Part shown: in pieces, positions 53,766 to 61,946 of the stretch
Position numbering within the stretch: the first letter of the stretch is position 1
Layout of the letters: the number at the start of each line of letters is the position of its first letter
Made by a program: the position numbers and the translations under genes
From: Kocuria marina
Lineage (GTDB): Bacteria; Actinomycetota; Actinomycetes; Actinomycetales; Micrococcaceae
Assembly: GCA_014652975.1 (NCBI GenBank)
Contig: BMZV01000001.1
Location: forward strand, 62,001 to 126,000
DNA: 64,000 nt
Direction of reading: 5' to 3'
The notes under the pieces: model-generated
Told to the model about the DNA's origin: nothing
Database searches by the model: none
Seen by the model: only the letters and a program-made list of their open reading frames with translations

Positions 53766-54578
53766 ATGGAAAAGGTGCCCGAGCATCCACTCGACGATGA
53801 TGCGATGGCCGTCGCCGAGTCCGAGCACGACTTCACCCTCGGCTCCCTCGACTTCGAAGCACTATCGCCCACGGACTTCGAAGAGTTCTGCTTCGACCTC
53901 TTGGCCGAGAGTGGCTTTTCCAATGTGGATTGGAGAAAGGGGACCCCGCTCGCTGCGTCGCCGTCCGACCGTGGTCGAGATATCGTCGCCCGCCGGTCTA
54001 TGAGGGACGTTGACGGGCACGAGTACGAGGAGCGCTGGTTCGTCGATTGCAAGCACTACAAGCGCGGCGTTCCTCCGGAAGCGCTTCAGGGGGCAATCGC
54101 CTGGGCCAGCGCTGAGCGCCCGTCAGCGCTCCTCTTCATTGCATCCGGCTATCTAACCAACGGGGCTAAGGATTGGATCGCGGACTATCAACGCTCCAAC
54201 AATCCGCCCTTCAGGATCCGCATCTGGGAGAAGCCACAGCTCCTTCGGCTCGTTGAGCAGAATCTAGATCTAGCGTTCAAGCACGATGTTGGGACAAGCA
54301 CGCTGCGACGGGTGTCAGAGATCCTAGAGGTTGAGTCAGCGCTCATGGATCGACTCTGGTACGGACGTAAACCGGCGGACGAGGACGTGGATCTCTACGA
54401 TTGGCCCGATGACATCAAGGCTGGAGTGCTCGCAGCAAAGCGCCGAGTCGAGGAACAATACGGCGTGGAAGAGCTGGCGAAGGATGTGGAGTCGGACTGG
54501 GCATGGGGCTACCTCTCAGGGCGGATCTCCGCTATTCGCTGGGTGCTGGGGGATGCCTGGCACAACCTTAATAGCTGA
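53766..54578 (+). CDS. Mrr-type restriction endonuclease
   Basis: 270 aa. N-terminal Mrr/PD-(D/E)XK nuclease domain: TDFEEFCFDLLAESGFSNVDW, then GRDIV with Asp72 and FVDCKHYKRGV with Asp94/Lys96 as the catalytic D-(x)-DCK. Mrr enzymes cut modified or unusual DNA. The C-terminal 100 residues are unassigned. A -10-like TATACT at 53754-53759 stands 6 bp before ATG 53766, so the mRNA may be leaderless. Defence function inferred. Confidence 0.82.
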   Translation: MEKVPEHPLDDDAMAVAESEHDFTLGSLDFEALSPTDFEEFCFDLLAESGFSNVDWRKGTPLAASPSDRGRDIVARRSMRDVDGHEYEERWFVDCKHYKRGVPPEALQGAIAWASAERPSALLFIASGYLTNGAKDWIADYQRSNNPPFRIRIWEKPQLLRLVEQNLDLAFKHDVGTSTLRRVSEILEVESALMDRLWYGRKPADEDVDLYDWPDDIKAGVLAAKRRVEEQYGVEELAKDVESDWAWGYLSGRISAIRWVLGDAWHNLNS

Positions 54579-54747
54579 CGGATCAAGACACGCATGGAGT
54601 CTCTGGCTGCGAGATAGCATTTTGAATGCTCCACCATGCACCCAGTTGCCCGCCCCTTCACCCCGATGAGATGACCACTACGTCACGACCCCCAGCCCAA
54701 GAGCGCGACCCCATACAGGGTCTCGACGTATTCACTGGGTCCAATCC

Positions 54748-55422
54748 TCAAACACGCTCTTTGCGGGTTGAGAGCCAAGCTGAGACCTCTTCCCTAAACG
54801 GCCTAAGGCGCCTGTAAGCATCGCGCGCAAACTCAATCTGCCAATCAAAATCCTCTTGACGGAGTTCCGCATGGATGTGAATGTAGTTGCGAGCCGTGTA
54901 GTAGCCTGCGATCTCATGACCGAGGCCATCACTAATCATGCCTAGCGTCACGGCGGCAGCAACCTTGCTGTCGAATCGAATCTTCGACTCCTGGGTGCGG
55001 CGCGTTGCATACACGGCACCAATGACATCCGTAGCATCAGCCTGAGGAAGTTTGCGAATTCGATCCATAATATGTCCCGGGAGCTCCCGCTTCACGAGCG
55101 CGCGGTATTCAGGTAAGGCCTTAACGACAGGCTCGCCAGACGCCTCAACGAAGAGAAGGTAGTGAATTGCGGCTTCATAAATCGATGCGTACTGTTGAAC
55201 CTGCAATTGAACCTGAGCTTGAATCGCCCATGGCTCGTCGACCCGAAGGCCTTCCCAGAGTTTATACAAATACCTGGCCGCGTAAAACTCCTGCCCGAGC
55301 CTTTTGCGAAGCTCGAGGTCACCGATGAAGTTAAAATAGTCGACATGCCATGCCAGGTCACCCGGCAAGTCCTTTCGAGCATACTCCACCGCCTGTGAGC
55401 GAATACCCTCTGGAAGCGGCAC
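54748..55422 (-). CDS. HEPN-like protein of cassette 1
   Basis: 224 aa, all-helical. The C-terminal motif YYTARNYIHIHAE fits the HEPN ribonuclease active site (R-N-x3-5-H). The gene is markedly less GC-rich than its neighbours (codons such as AAT, GAT, TAT), pointing to a foreign source. It lies alone on the minus strand at the end of the cassette, so its partner is not obvious. RNase toxin or defence role is inferred. Confidence 0.65.
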   Translation of the reverse strand: MPLPEGIRSQAVEYARKDLPGDLAWHVDYFNFIGDLELRKRLGQEFYAARYLYKLWEGLRVDEPWAIQAQVQLQVQQYASIYEAAIHYLLFVEASGEPVVKALPEYRALVKRELPGHIMDRIRKLPQADATDVIGAVYATRRTQESKIRFDSKVAAAVTLGMISDGLGHEIAGYYTARNYIHIHAELRQEDFDWQIEFARDAYRRLRPFREEVSAWLSTRKERV

Positions 55423-55525
55423 GGGGTCTCCTTAACTATTCGCGCAGAGTAGAATTGACGAGAGTTAAAGTATCTAATTCGATCGATGCAGTAACTCCGC
55501 TACGCCTCCGCCTCTGGCATAGAGC

Positions 55526-55580
55526 CTACACATTGAAGCGGAACTCCACCGCATTCCGGCACATACCAACCTGTGGTTGC
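55526..55580 (-). repeat. ychF-tail-like direct repeat, copy B
   Basis: Minus strand: GCAACCAC-AGGTTGG near-palindrome, TATGTGCCGGAATGCGG, TGGAGTTCCGCTTCAATGTG, TAG. Frame reads RNAVEFRFNV-stop. Shares with copy C the arm GGTATGTNCCGGAANNCGGTG. Boundary between cassettes 1 and 2. Confidence 0.78.
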
Positions 55581-55738
55581 GTGTCTGGCTGGCATCGCCT
55601 CGGCACCCACCTCGCCCCTTCCGGAGACGCAGAAGGTGGGGCAGCGGGGGCACGCGACCCGATCTCGCGTCCGCCTCTGTCGGCAGCCCCTGATAGGACA
55701 TAATGACAGGTGACTGCGACCCACAGGGAGGTGACTTG

Positions 55739-56302
55739 GTGCTGCCTGCACTTGACGAGCAGACGGGCCTGCTTCCGCTGGGCCGATTCGGCGCGTCGTT
55801 GGAAGAGATCAAATCCCACTACGTTGACGATCCCCGGTTCGCGAAGTCGGCGACCCGCGCCGAGATCTGGCAGCACTTCGAGTCCGCTACCGACGGCATC
55901 CGCTCTGTCGTCCCCGTGGTGTGCGTATGGGTGGGTGGCAGCTTCCTTACCGACAAGATCGATCCTGACGACATCGACCTCGTCTACTGGGGCGAAGACG
56001 TGCTCGTTGACCAGGTGACCGACCCCAAGGATCGGTACATCCTGCAGATGTTCGGGATGAACCAGGTCCGGCCAGCGACGGGCCTGCGCGTTGATACTCG
56101 ATACTGTCTATGGCACGTGTTCCCCGAGGCGGACCGCGCCCACTCAGTCGAGCACCAGTCATATGCGTTGAATCGTGGCTACTGGGATGACTTCTGGATG
56201 CGCAAGCGCAACGGCGCGAAGGAAGATCCTCCGCAACGGCCGGATGCCCTACCGCAGCGCGGCTACTTCGAAGTGACTCTGGACGGTTTCCATGGCGTTT
56301 GA
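55739..56302 (+). CDS. Nucleotidyltransferase-fold protein (DUF6932-like), cassette 2
   Basis: 187 aa from GTG 55739 (GGGAGGTGA ribosome site 7 nt upstream; ATG 55703 would add 12 residues). Motif WVGGSFLTDKIDPDDIDLVYW is the GGS...DxD of minimal nucleotidyltransferases. It resembles DUF6932 proteins of unknown function. Overlaps the following gene by 11 nt; the two are one operon. Confidence 0.72.
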   Translation: MLPALDEQTGLLPLGRFGASLEEIKSHYVDDPRFAKSATRAEIWQHFESATDGIRSVVPVVCVWVGGSFLTDKIDPDDIDLVYWGEDVLVDQVTDPKDRYILQMFGMNQVRPATGLRVDTRYCLWHVFPEADRAHSVEHQSYALNRGYWDDFWMRKRNGAKEDPPQRPDALPQRGYFEVTLDGFHGV

Positions 56303-57245
56303 CTGGGAGCAGTTCAAGGCCAACGTCCAAGGCGAAGCTGAGTGGCAGGACGCAGATGATCTTGCGCGCATGAGCATCGAGACTCTGCGCGCTGAGCACG
56401 GCTTGCTGCGGCGCGACGCTTCTTCAGGGTCTCTGCGCCTGACTGGGCCAGGAATCACGATCCACTCGGGAGCAATCGACGGGATTGCTGACACGCTTCG
56501 CAATTTTCAGCGCCTGGTGCTTGCGACAGGCCTCGCGGTGAAGGGGCACAAGTCGTTGCGTGGGCAACCGCCCGCCGACGTCGTCTCGAAGACCCGACTG
56601 AACCTCAATGGTTCACCACTGCCGGGAAGCCTCATCCTGCAGATCGTGCCGACGACTTCGCCAGCGGACGAGATCTCACCCGATGGCCAAGTCGGGCTGT
56701 TCGGAGACGACAATGCAGAGCCCCAGTTGATCGACACCGCCATGAAGCGAGCACTGGGACTGCTCGAGGACGGACGTCGTCTCGGCCCAGATGCCGACAC
56801 CAGTGACTTCTTGGCGCGCATCCGCGAGTACGGACCGCGCGTCGCCACGACGTTGCGCGACTTCTCGACAGGTCTGGTGAAATCAGGGTTCGAGCCTGAT
56901 CTCACTTGGTCCCAGCCTCGCCAGGCGCGCCTGCGCACGCGCCTCTCCACGGCTGAACTCGCTCACATTGGAGAGCTCATCGCTTCTCGGGAACTCGAGC
57001 TCGAGCCGACCACCATCCGCGGCATCTTGCGGACTGTCAGCGAGATCAGCGCTTGGCAGCTGGAGATCGAGGACGGCGAGATCGTCAAGATCGACGCGAA
57101 GAAGATCCCTGCGGCGAACACTGCAACGCTGCGCACCGGCATGTCAGTTTCAGTCGATGTGTCAGTCACGGAAGAAACCGGCCCTGCCGGCGAAGTTAAG
57201 CCCGAGTACACGGCGACGTCGTTCACAGTGCTGAGCAACCCGTAA
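56292..57245 (+). CDS. Uncharacterised protein, cassette 2 partner of the nucleotidyltransferase
   Basis: 317 aa, no family recognised. N-terminal helical region (residues 1-120), central helical part, and a C-terminal beta-rich region (LRTGMSVSVDVSVTEETGPAG). No membrane segment or signal. ATG 56292 overlaps the upstream stop by 11 nt, so it is translated with the nucleotidyltransferase-fold protein and may be its cognate partner. Confidence 0.6.
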   Translation: MAFDWEQFKANVQGEAEWQDADDLARMSIETLRAEHGLLRRDASSGSLRLTGPGITIHSGAIDGIADTLRNFQRLVLATGLAVKGHKSLRGQPPADVVSKTRLNLNGSPLPGSLILQIVPTTSPADEISPDGQVGLFGDDNAEPQLIDTAMKRALGLLEDGRRLGPDADTSDFLARIREYGPRVATTLRDFSTGLVKSGFEPDLTWSQPRQARLRTRLSTAELAHIGELIASRELELEPTTIRGILRTVSEISAWQLEIEDGEIVKIDAKKIPAANTATLRTGMSVSVDVSVTEETGPAGEVKPEYTATSFTVLSNP

Positions 57246-57266
57246 GGCCGAGTCGTTACACCACAT

Positions 57267-57818
57267 CTAGTCCAACGGCTGGATCCGGAGGTTGGTCCGC
57301 GGCGGCAAATCCCAGCCGTGACGCGCATGAATTTCCCTAACCAACTCTTCCGCGTTGACCTGGAGCTTGGCAAGTGCAGCCGCGTCGTGGCCGACTGATC
57401 GTAAATGGCGCAGGTTGCTGCTCAGCGCGTGCGCCCAACTCATCAGCGGGTCGAGGTTCGCCACCCGCCGCTCAACGGTGTCGCCGGGCTTGGCGGCCTC
57501 CATCACCTGGCGGCCGATGGTCGCGCCCAGCGTGCGCTCGGCCTCCAGCCACGAGTCGATACCATCCCAGCCGTCGAGCTGGTCGACGAGCGCGATCGAC
57601 GTGATGCGCAGGTTGGCGAGCCGCTCCCCCACCGGCTCGGCCGTCGGATCGAACCCGATTAGGCGCTGCACGGCTTCCTGCACCGCGAACCAGCGTGCGT
57701 CCTCGGCCGCCTTGCGCGACTCGGCGAGTGCCTCGTTCGCGCGCTTGTTCGCTTGGTAAGTGCCGACGCCGGCGATCAGCAGCGACAGGGCCGAGATCAC
57801 CAGCGCGAGGACATCCAT
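57267..57818 (-). CDS. Membrane-anchored hypothetical protein, cassette 2
   Basis: 183 aa. N-terminal transmembrane helix (about residues 3-22, MDVLALVISALSLLIAGVGT) followed by a helical cytoplasmic domain with a coiled-coil start (ANKRANEALAESRKAAEDA). No family recognised. Convergent with the operon at 55739-57245. Confidence 0.6.
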   Translation of the reverse strand: MDVLALVISALSLLIAGVGTYQANKRANEALAESRKAAEDARWFAVQEAVQRLIGFDPTAEPVGERLANLRITSIALVDQLDGWDGIDSWLEAERTLGATIGRQVMEAAKPGDTVERRVANLDPLMSWAHALSSNLRHLRSVGHDAAALAKLQVNAEELVREIHARHGWDLPPRTNLRIQPLD

Positions 57819-57935
57819 GGCTCGATCCTGCCACTACAAGAAGCAGTTCCTGAAGCACTTCCGGCTATTGCTTGCCCGAGGCGCGTCAGCCGACTAACCC
57901 GCGCTCACTACGATGCTCCGCGCGGCGACCAATCC

Positions 57936-57991
57936 CTACAGCGCGAATCTCCACTCCACCGATTTCCGGTACATACCACCCTCTTGAGGTG
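57936..57991 (-). repeat. ychF-tail-like direct repeat, copy C
   Basis: Minus strand: CACCTC-AA-GAGGGTG, GTATGTACCGGAAATCGG, TGGAGTGGAGATTCGCGCTG, TAG. Frame reads RKSVEWRFAL-stop. Boundary between cassettes 2 and 3. Confidence 0.78.
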
Positions 57992-58042
57992 TGCAGTGAA
58001 GCGCTCGGCCCCGCGTCCGGGACCGACAGCTTGCGTTCGACG

Positions 58043-58351
58043 TCAACGATAGGTCTCGTGCAACGCCTCCTCGATCTGAGACGGAGTCGGTGCACCGGCG
58101 TACCCGCGCTCAGTCGCGTAGACCCGGCACGCGAGCGAGCGAACCGGTTGCGTCGGAAACAGGTCGACGCCGTCGACGAGGATCGTGGGCGAGCCTCCGA
58201 ATCGGGTGTTCGCCGCTTCGGTCTCGGTGTGGATCGTTACCAGCTCGATGGGCACTTCCGCGAGCTCGGCGGCATCCAGCGCGGCGCGCGCGTTTGCTTC
58301 GGCGATGGCCGTGTTCGGGCAGTCGACGATGTGCAGCAGTTCGACCTTCAT
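58043..58351 (-). CDS. Thioredoxin-fold (seleno)protein-like gene of the metal operon
   Basis: 102 aa. MKVELLHIVDCPNTAIAEAN is the start of small thioredoxin-fold proteins often found in metal-resistance operons, with one Cys; FGGSPTILVDGVDLFP is the cis-Pro loop. Overlaps the ATPase stop (ATGA), third in the operon. Probably a thiol protein of metal handling; no direct evidence for function. Confidence 0.75.
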   Translation of the reverse strand: MKVELLHIVDCPNTAIAEANARAALDAAELAEVPIELVTIHTETEAANTRFGGSPTILVDGVDLFPTQPVRSLACRVYATERGYAGAPTPSQIEEALHETYR

Positions 58352-60261
58352 ACGATCTGCTCCTTCCGGGTCCGGGCCGCGCGCAAGCCATTGAGGATCA
58401 CGATGACCTCCGCGATCTCGTGCACGAGCACCACGGCAGCGAGTCCCAGGACGCCGAAGAGGGCGAGCGGGAGCAGGGCGATGATGATCAGCAGCGACAG
58501 GATGATGTTCTGGTTGATGATGTGCCGTCCGCGCCGGGCATGGTCGAACGCGCGCAGCAGAGGCCGCAGGTCGTGCCCGGTGCACGCGACATCGGCCGAC
58601 TCGATCGCGGCATCCGACCCGGTCGCGCCCTTCGCGATCCCGATGTCCGCGGCGGCGAGGGCGGGGGCGTCGTTGATGCCGTCGCCGATCATCGCCACCG
58701 AACCATGCTGGCCGAGCTCAGCGATCGCAGCGGCCTTGTCCTCGGGGCGCAGCTCGGCGCGCACGTCCTCGATCCCGGCCTGCGCCGCGAGAGCGCGGGC
58801 GGTGCGGGCGTTGTCGCCGGTGAGCATCGTGACCCCGATGCACTGCGCGGCGAGCGTGCGGACGACCTCCGGGACCTCCAGGCGCAACTCGTCGCGGACG
58901 CCGATCGCAGCGACCGGCTCGCCGTCGCGGTGCACGATGACGACCGTCATGCCCTGCTCCTCCAGCCCTGCGACCCGGTCGCCGAGCGTCCCGGCGTCCA
59001 GCCAGCGGGGGCTGCCGACTGTGATCCGCGCGCCGTCGAGCTTGCCCTCGATGCCGTGCCCGGTTTGCTCGGTCACGTCCTCGGCTACTGAGGCCCCCGG
59101 CGCGGCGGCAGTGATCGCGGCCGCGAGCGGGTGGGTGCTGTGTTGCTCCAGCGCGGCCGCCCACGCCAGCGCCTGCGCCTCGGTGGTCCCGTCGGCGGTG
59201 AGAACGGCGGTGACGACGGGCTCGTTTCGGGTGAGGGTGCCGGTCTTGTCGACGGCGACGTGGCGGATCACGCCGAAGCGCTCGAACGCGGCACCGGACT
59301 TGATGATCACGCCGAACTTGCTCGCCGAGCCGATCGCGGCGACCACGGTCAGCGGCACGGAGATCGCCAGCGCGCACGGCGACGCCGCCACGAGGACGAC
59401 CAGGGCGCGAGTGACCCACAGCTCGGGGTCGCCGAACAGCGAACCGATCAGCGCCACCAGGACGGCGAGGACGAGCACACCAGGGACGAGGGGTCGGGCG
59501 ATGCGGTCGGCGAGGCGGGCGCGGTCTCCCTTCTCGGCCTGCGCCTGCTCAACGAGCTCCACGATCGTGGTCAGCGAGTTGTCGGTGCCCGCCGCGGTCG
59601 TCTCGACTTCCAGCGCGCCGGCGGAGTTGATTGCACCGGCCGAGACTGCATCTCCCAGCTCGACCTCGACCGGGATCGACTCTCCAGTGATCGCAGACGT
59701 ATCCAAACTCGAACGACCCGTGACCACGACGCCGTCGGTCGCGATCCGTTCGCCCGGCCGCACCAGCATCAGCTGGCCCACCTGGAGGTCTTTCGCGGCG
59801 ACCTCGACCGACGCGCCGTCGCGGCGGATGGTCGCTGTCTCAGGGACGAGCTTGAGCAGCGCCCGGAGCCCGCCGCGGGCGCGGTCCATCGCCTTGTCCT
59901 CCAGCGCCTCAGCGATCGAGTACAGGAACGCCAGGGCCGCGGCCTCCTCGACGTAGCCGAGGATCACCGCGCCAATGGCGCTGATCGTCATCAGCAGGCT
60001 GATGCCGAGCTTGCGCTTGAACAGTTTGCGGATCGCGCCCGGGGTGAACGTCGACGCTCCCAGCAGCAGACCGAGCCAGAACAGCACCAGCGCCAGGATC
60101 TCGAGCCCGGACCACTCCAGGACGAGACCGGTCAGGAAAGCGACGCCGGAGAGGACCGGGACCATGATCCCGCGGTCCCGCCACCAGGGTCGCTCCTGCA
60201 CCTCCTCAACTGCTTCGCCGACCGTGGTCTCGGGCTCGTCGCAGCCGCACGCCGCGCTCAT
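58348..60261 (-). CDS. Heavy-metal P1B-type ATPase
   Basis: 637 aa from ATG 60261. Cation motif in TM6 is ASPCALAISVP (SPC instead of CPC, as in P1B-4 ATPases), phosphorylation loop VAVDKTGTLTRNEP, ATP-binding HSTHPLAAA and hinge MIGDGINDAPALA; TM8 region VLVHEIAEVIVILNGLR. N-terminus has a small Cys-rich start (CGCD). Exports divalent soft metals; Cd/Zn/Pb/Co specificity uncertain, but the CmtR-like regulator points to Cd/Pb. ATGA overlap with both neighbours. Confidence 0.93.
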   Translation of the reverse strand: MSAACGCDEPETTVGEAVEEVQERPWWRDRGIMVPVLSGVAFLTGLVLEWSGLEILALVLFWLGLLLGASTFTPGAIRKLFKRKLGISLLMTISAIGAVILGYVEEAAALAFLYSIAEALEDKAMDRARGGLRALLKLVPETATIRRDGASVEVAAKDLQVGQLMLVRPGERIATDGVVVTGRSSLDTSAITGESIPVEVELGDAVSAGAINSAGALEVETTAAGTDNSLTTIVELVEQAQAEKGDRARLADRIARPLVPGVLVLAVLVALIGSLFGDPELWVTRALVVLVAASPCALAISVPLTVVAAIGSASKFGVIIKSGAAFERFGVIRHVAVDKTGTLTRNEPVVTAVLTADGTTEAQALAWAAALEQHSTHPLAAAITAAAPGASVAEDVTEQTGHGIEGKLDGARITVGSPRWLDAGTLGDRVAGLEEQGMTVVIVHRDGEPVAAIGVRDELRLEVPEVVRTLAAQCIGVTMLTGDNARTARALAAQAGIEDVRAELRPEDKAAAIAELGQHGSVAMIGDGINDAPALAAADIGIAKGATGSDAAIESADVACTGHDLRPLLRAFDHARRGRHIINQNIILSLLIIIALLPLALFGVLGLAAVVLVHEIAEVIVILNGLRAARTRKEQIV

Positions 60262-60617
60262 GCGCCTGCCCCCGTCCCGCAGCAGCCCGGCACCGGGCAC
60301 TGGTCATCAACGCATGGCGCGTGCTCGTCGACGGCCAGCGTCACATCCACGAGCGCCGTGAGCGCCGCAGCGAGGTGCGGGTCGGCGATCTCGTAGCGCG
60401 TCTGCCGTCCCTCGGGCTCGGCGGCCACGATGCCACAGTCGCGCAGACAGGTCAGGTGGTTCGACACGTTCGACCGGGTCAGCTCCAGCTCGCGCGACAG
60501 CACCGCCGGATAGCTCGGGCCGTCGAGCAGGGTCATCAGGATCCGGGATCGCGTCGGGTCCGCCATGGCTCGGCCGAGCCGGTGCATGACGTCGAGGCGT
60601 GAAGCAATGGTCAGCAT
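60258..60617 (-). CDS. ArsR-family metal regulator, CmtR-like
   Basis: 119 aa. Winged helix-turn-helix: LSRELELTRSNVSNHLTCLRDCGIV has Cys pair CLRDC in the recognition helix, as in CmtR (Cys57/Cys61), and a C-terminal Cys-rich tail CVDDQCPVPGCCG that could supply further ligands. Represses the operon until Cd(II) or Pb(II) binds. First gene, followed directly by the ATPase (ATGA). Leaderless start, TATAGT 7 bp upstream. Confidence 0.9.
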   Translation of the reverse strand: MLTIASRLDVMHRLGRAMADPTRSRILMTLLDGPSYPAVLSRELELTRSNVSNHLTCLRDCGIVAAEPEGRQTRYEIADPHLAAALTALVDVTLAVDEHAPCVDDQCPVPGCCGTGAGA

Positions 60618-60618
60618 G

Positions 60619-60635
60619 CACTGAACTATACAGTG
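60619..60635. promoter_or_regulatory. Promoter and operator of the metal operon
   Basis: CACTG-AACTATA-CAGTG is an inverted repeat overlapping the -10-like TATAGT (minus strand, 60630-60625) that precedes ATG 60617 by 7 nt. Bound CmtR-like protein would block the promoter. Confidence 0.65.
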
Positions 60636-60695
60636 ACTGCTGACCTATTTTGGTCATCGCATCGGCAGCTCAGACCACTCAATCGACGCCAGAGG

Positions 60696-60730
60696 TTATA
60701 CGGCGAAACGAAATTCCACCACATCCCCAT
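60696..60730 (-). repeat. ychF 3' end: current att site (copy D)
   Basis: GTGGTGGAATTTCGTTTCGC, CGTATAA at the end of intact ychF. It shares GGTGGA and the reading frame of the last eight codons with copies A, B and C. Right boundary of cassette 3. Confidence 0.72.
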
Positions 60731-61781
60731 CCTGCATCACGTACTCCTTACCCTCCATGCGCACCTTGCCCGCGGCCTTCGCGTCGGCCATGGACCCGGC
60801 GGCCATGAGGTCGTCGTAGGAGACGATCTCCGCCTTGATGAAGCCTCGCTCGAAGTCCGAGTGGATCACCCCGGCGGCCTTGGGGGCGGTGTCGCCCTGG
60901 TTGATGGTCCACGCGCGGGCCTCCTTGGGGCCGGCGGTGAGGTAGGTCTGGAGGCCCAGCGTGGAGAAGCCCACGCGGGCCAGCTTGTCCAGGCCGGACT
61001 CGTCCTGGCCCTCCATCTCCAGCATCTCGCGGGCCTCCTCCTCGGAGAGCTCCACCAGATCCGCCTCGAGCTTCGCGTCCAGGAACACGCACTGCGCGGG
61101 CGCCACCAGCGCCTCCAGCTCAGCCTGACGCTCGGGTGAGGACAGCACGCCCTCGTCCGCGTTGAATACGTAGATGAACGGCTTGGCGGTGAGCAGGTTC
61201 AGCTCGCGCAGGTTGTCAGTGTCCAGCTTCTCCGGCCCGGCGGCCTCGAAGATCGTGCGGCCCTCCGCCAGCACCTTCTCCGCGGCCTGGTACGCCGCGA
61301 GTTGCTCGGGCGAGCCCTTCTTGATCTTGACCTGCTTCTCGAGCTTGGGAATGGCGTTCTCGAGGGTCTGCAGATCGGCCAGAATCAGCTCGGTGTTGAT
61401 AGTCTCCATGTCGGAGGCGGGATCGATCTTCCCGTCCACGTGCACCACGTCCGGATCGTCGAACACACGGATGACCTGGGCAATCGCGTGCGCCTCACGA
61501 ATGTTGGCCAGGAACTGGTTGCCCAGCCCCTCCCCCTCGGACGCGCCCTTCACGATGCCCGCGATGTCCACGAAAGACACCGTGGCCGGCACGATCTTCT
61601 GCGAACCGAACATCTCCGCGAGCCTGTCCAGCCGCTCGTCCGGCAGGTTCACCACACCCACGTTGGGCTCGATGGTCGCGAACGGGTAGTTCGCGGCGAG
61701 CACCGTGTTGCGCGTGAGCGCGTTGAACAGGGTTGATTTTCCGACGTTCGGCAGACCGACGATTCCGATAGTAAGAGCCAC
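60696..61781 (-). CDS. ychF: Ribosome-associated GTPase/ATPase YchF; 3' end is the cassette insertion site
   Basis: 361 aa from GTG 61781. G1 GLPNVGKST at the N-terminus, G3-region FVDIAGIVKGASEGEGLGNQFL, YchF-type FNADE in place of NKxD, and a C-terminal TGS domain ending DGDVVEFRFAV. The final codons (GAA TTT CGT TTC GCC GTA TAA) use AT-ending codons unlike the rest of the gene, and most actinobacterial YchF end in NV, not AV. The tail was probably supplied by an integrated element. Longer upstream frames are not supported. Confidence 0.93.
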   Translation of the reverse strand: MALTIGIVGLPNVGKSTLFNALTRNTVLAANYPFATIEPNVGVVNLPDERLDRLAEMFGSQKIVPATVSFVDIAGIVKGASEGEGLGNQFLANIREAHAIAQVIRVFDDPDVVHVDGKIDPASDMETINTELILADLQTLENAIPKLEKQVKIKKGSPEQLAAYQAAEKVLAEGRTIFEAAGPEKLDTDNLRELNLLTAKPFIYVFNADEGVLSSPERQAELEALVAPAQCVFLDAKLEADLVELSEEEAREMLEMEGQDESGLDKLARVGFSTLGLQTYLTAGPKEARAWTINQGDTAPKAAGVIHSDFERGFIKAEIVSYDDLMAAGSMADAKAAGKVRMEGKEYVMQDGDVVEFRFAV

Positions 61782-61875
61782 GGCAGACCAGTCTACCGGT
61801 GCTCGGACCGCCGGGGGGCCCGCCCGCGCACGTTCCGTCCCCGCGTCAGCAGGTCCTATCGGAAGTGCCCACCCC

Positions 61876-61906
61876 TGACACTTGTCACCCCCACGTCGTG
61901 ACAAAC
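61876..61906. promoter_or_regulatory. Dyad sites upstream of the ABC transporter
   Basis: TGACA-CT-TGTCA (61876-61887) and a further GTGACAA half-site at 61899-61905 lie 40-70 bp before the ATP-binding-protein start. Likely binding sites for a response regulator partnered with the downstream kinase. Confidence 0.5.
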
Positions 61907-61946
61907 CACGGTTCCGGGCCCGGGCCGCCCGCGGGAGGGTGGAGTC

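Noticed and set aside
55526-55876. Minus-strand frame ending in VEFRFNV as a protein gene
   Set aside because: Only the last codons are ychF-like; the rest is the shadow of the gene at 55739. It is treated as a displaced gene tail.
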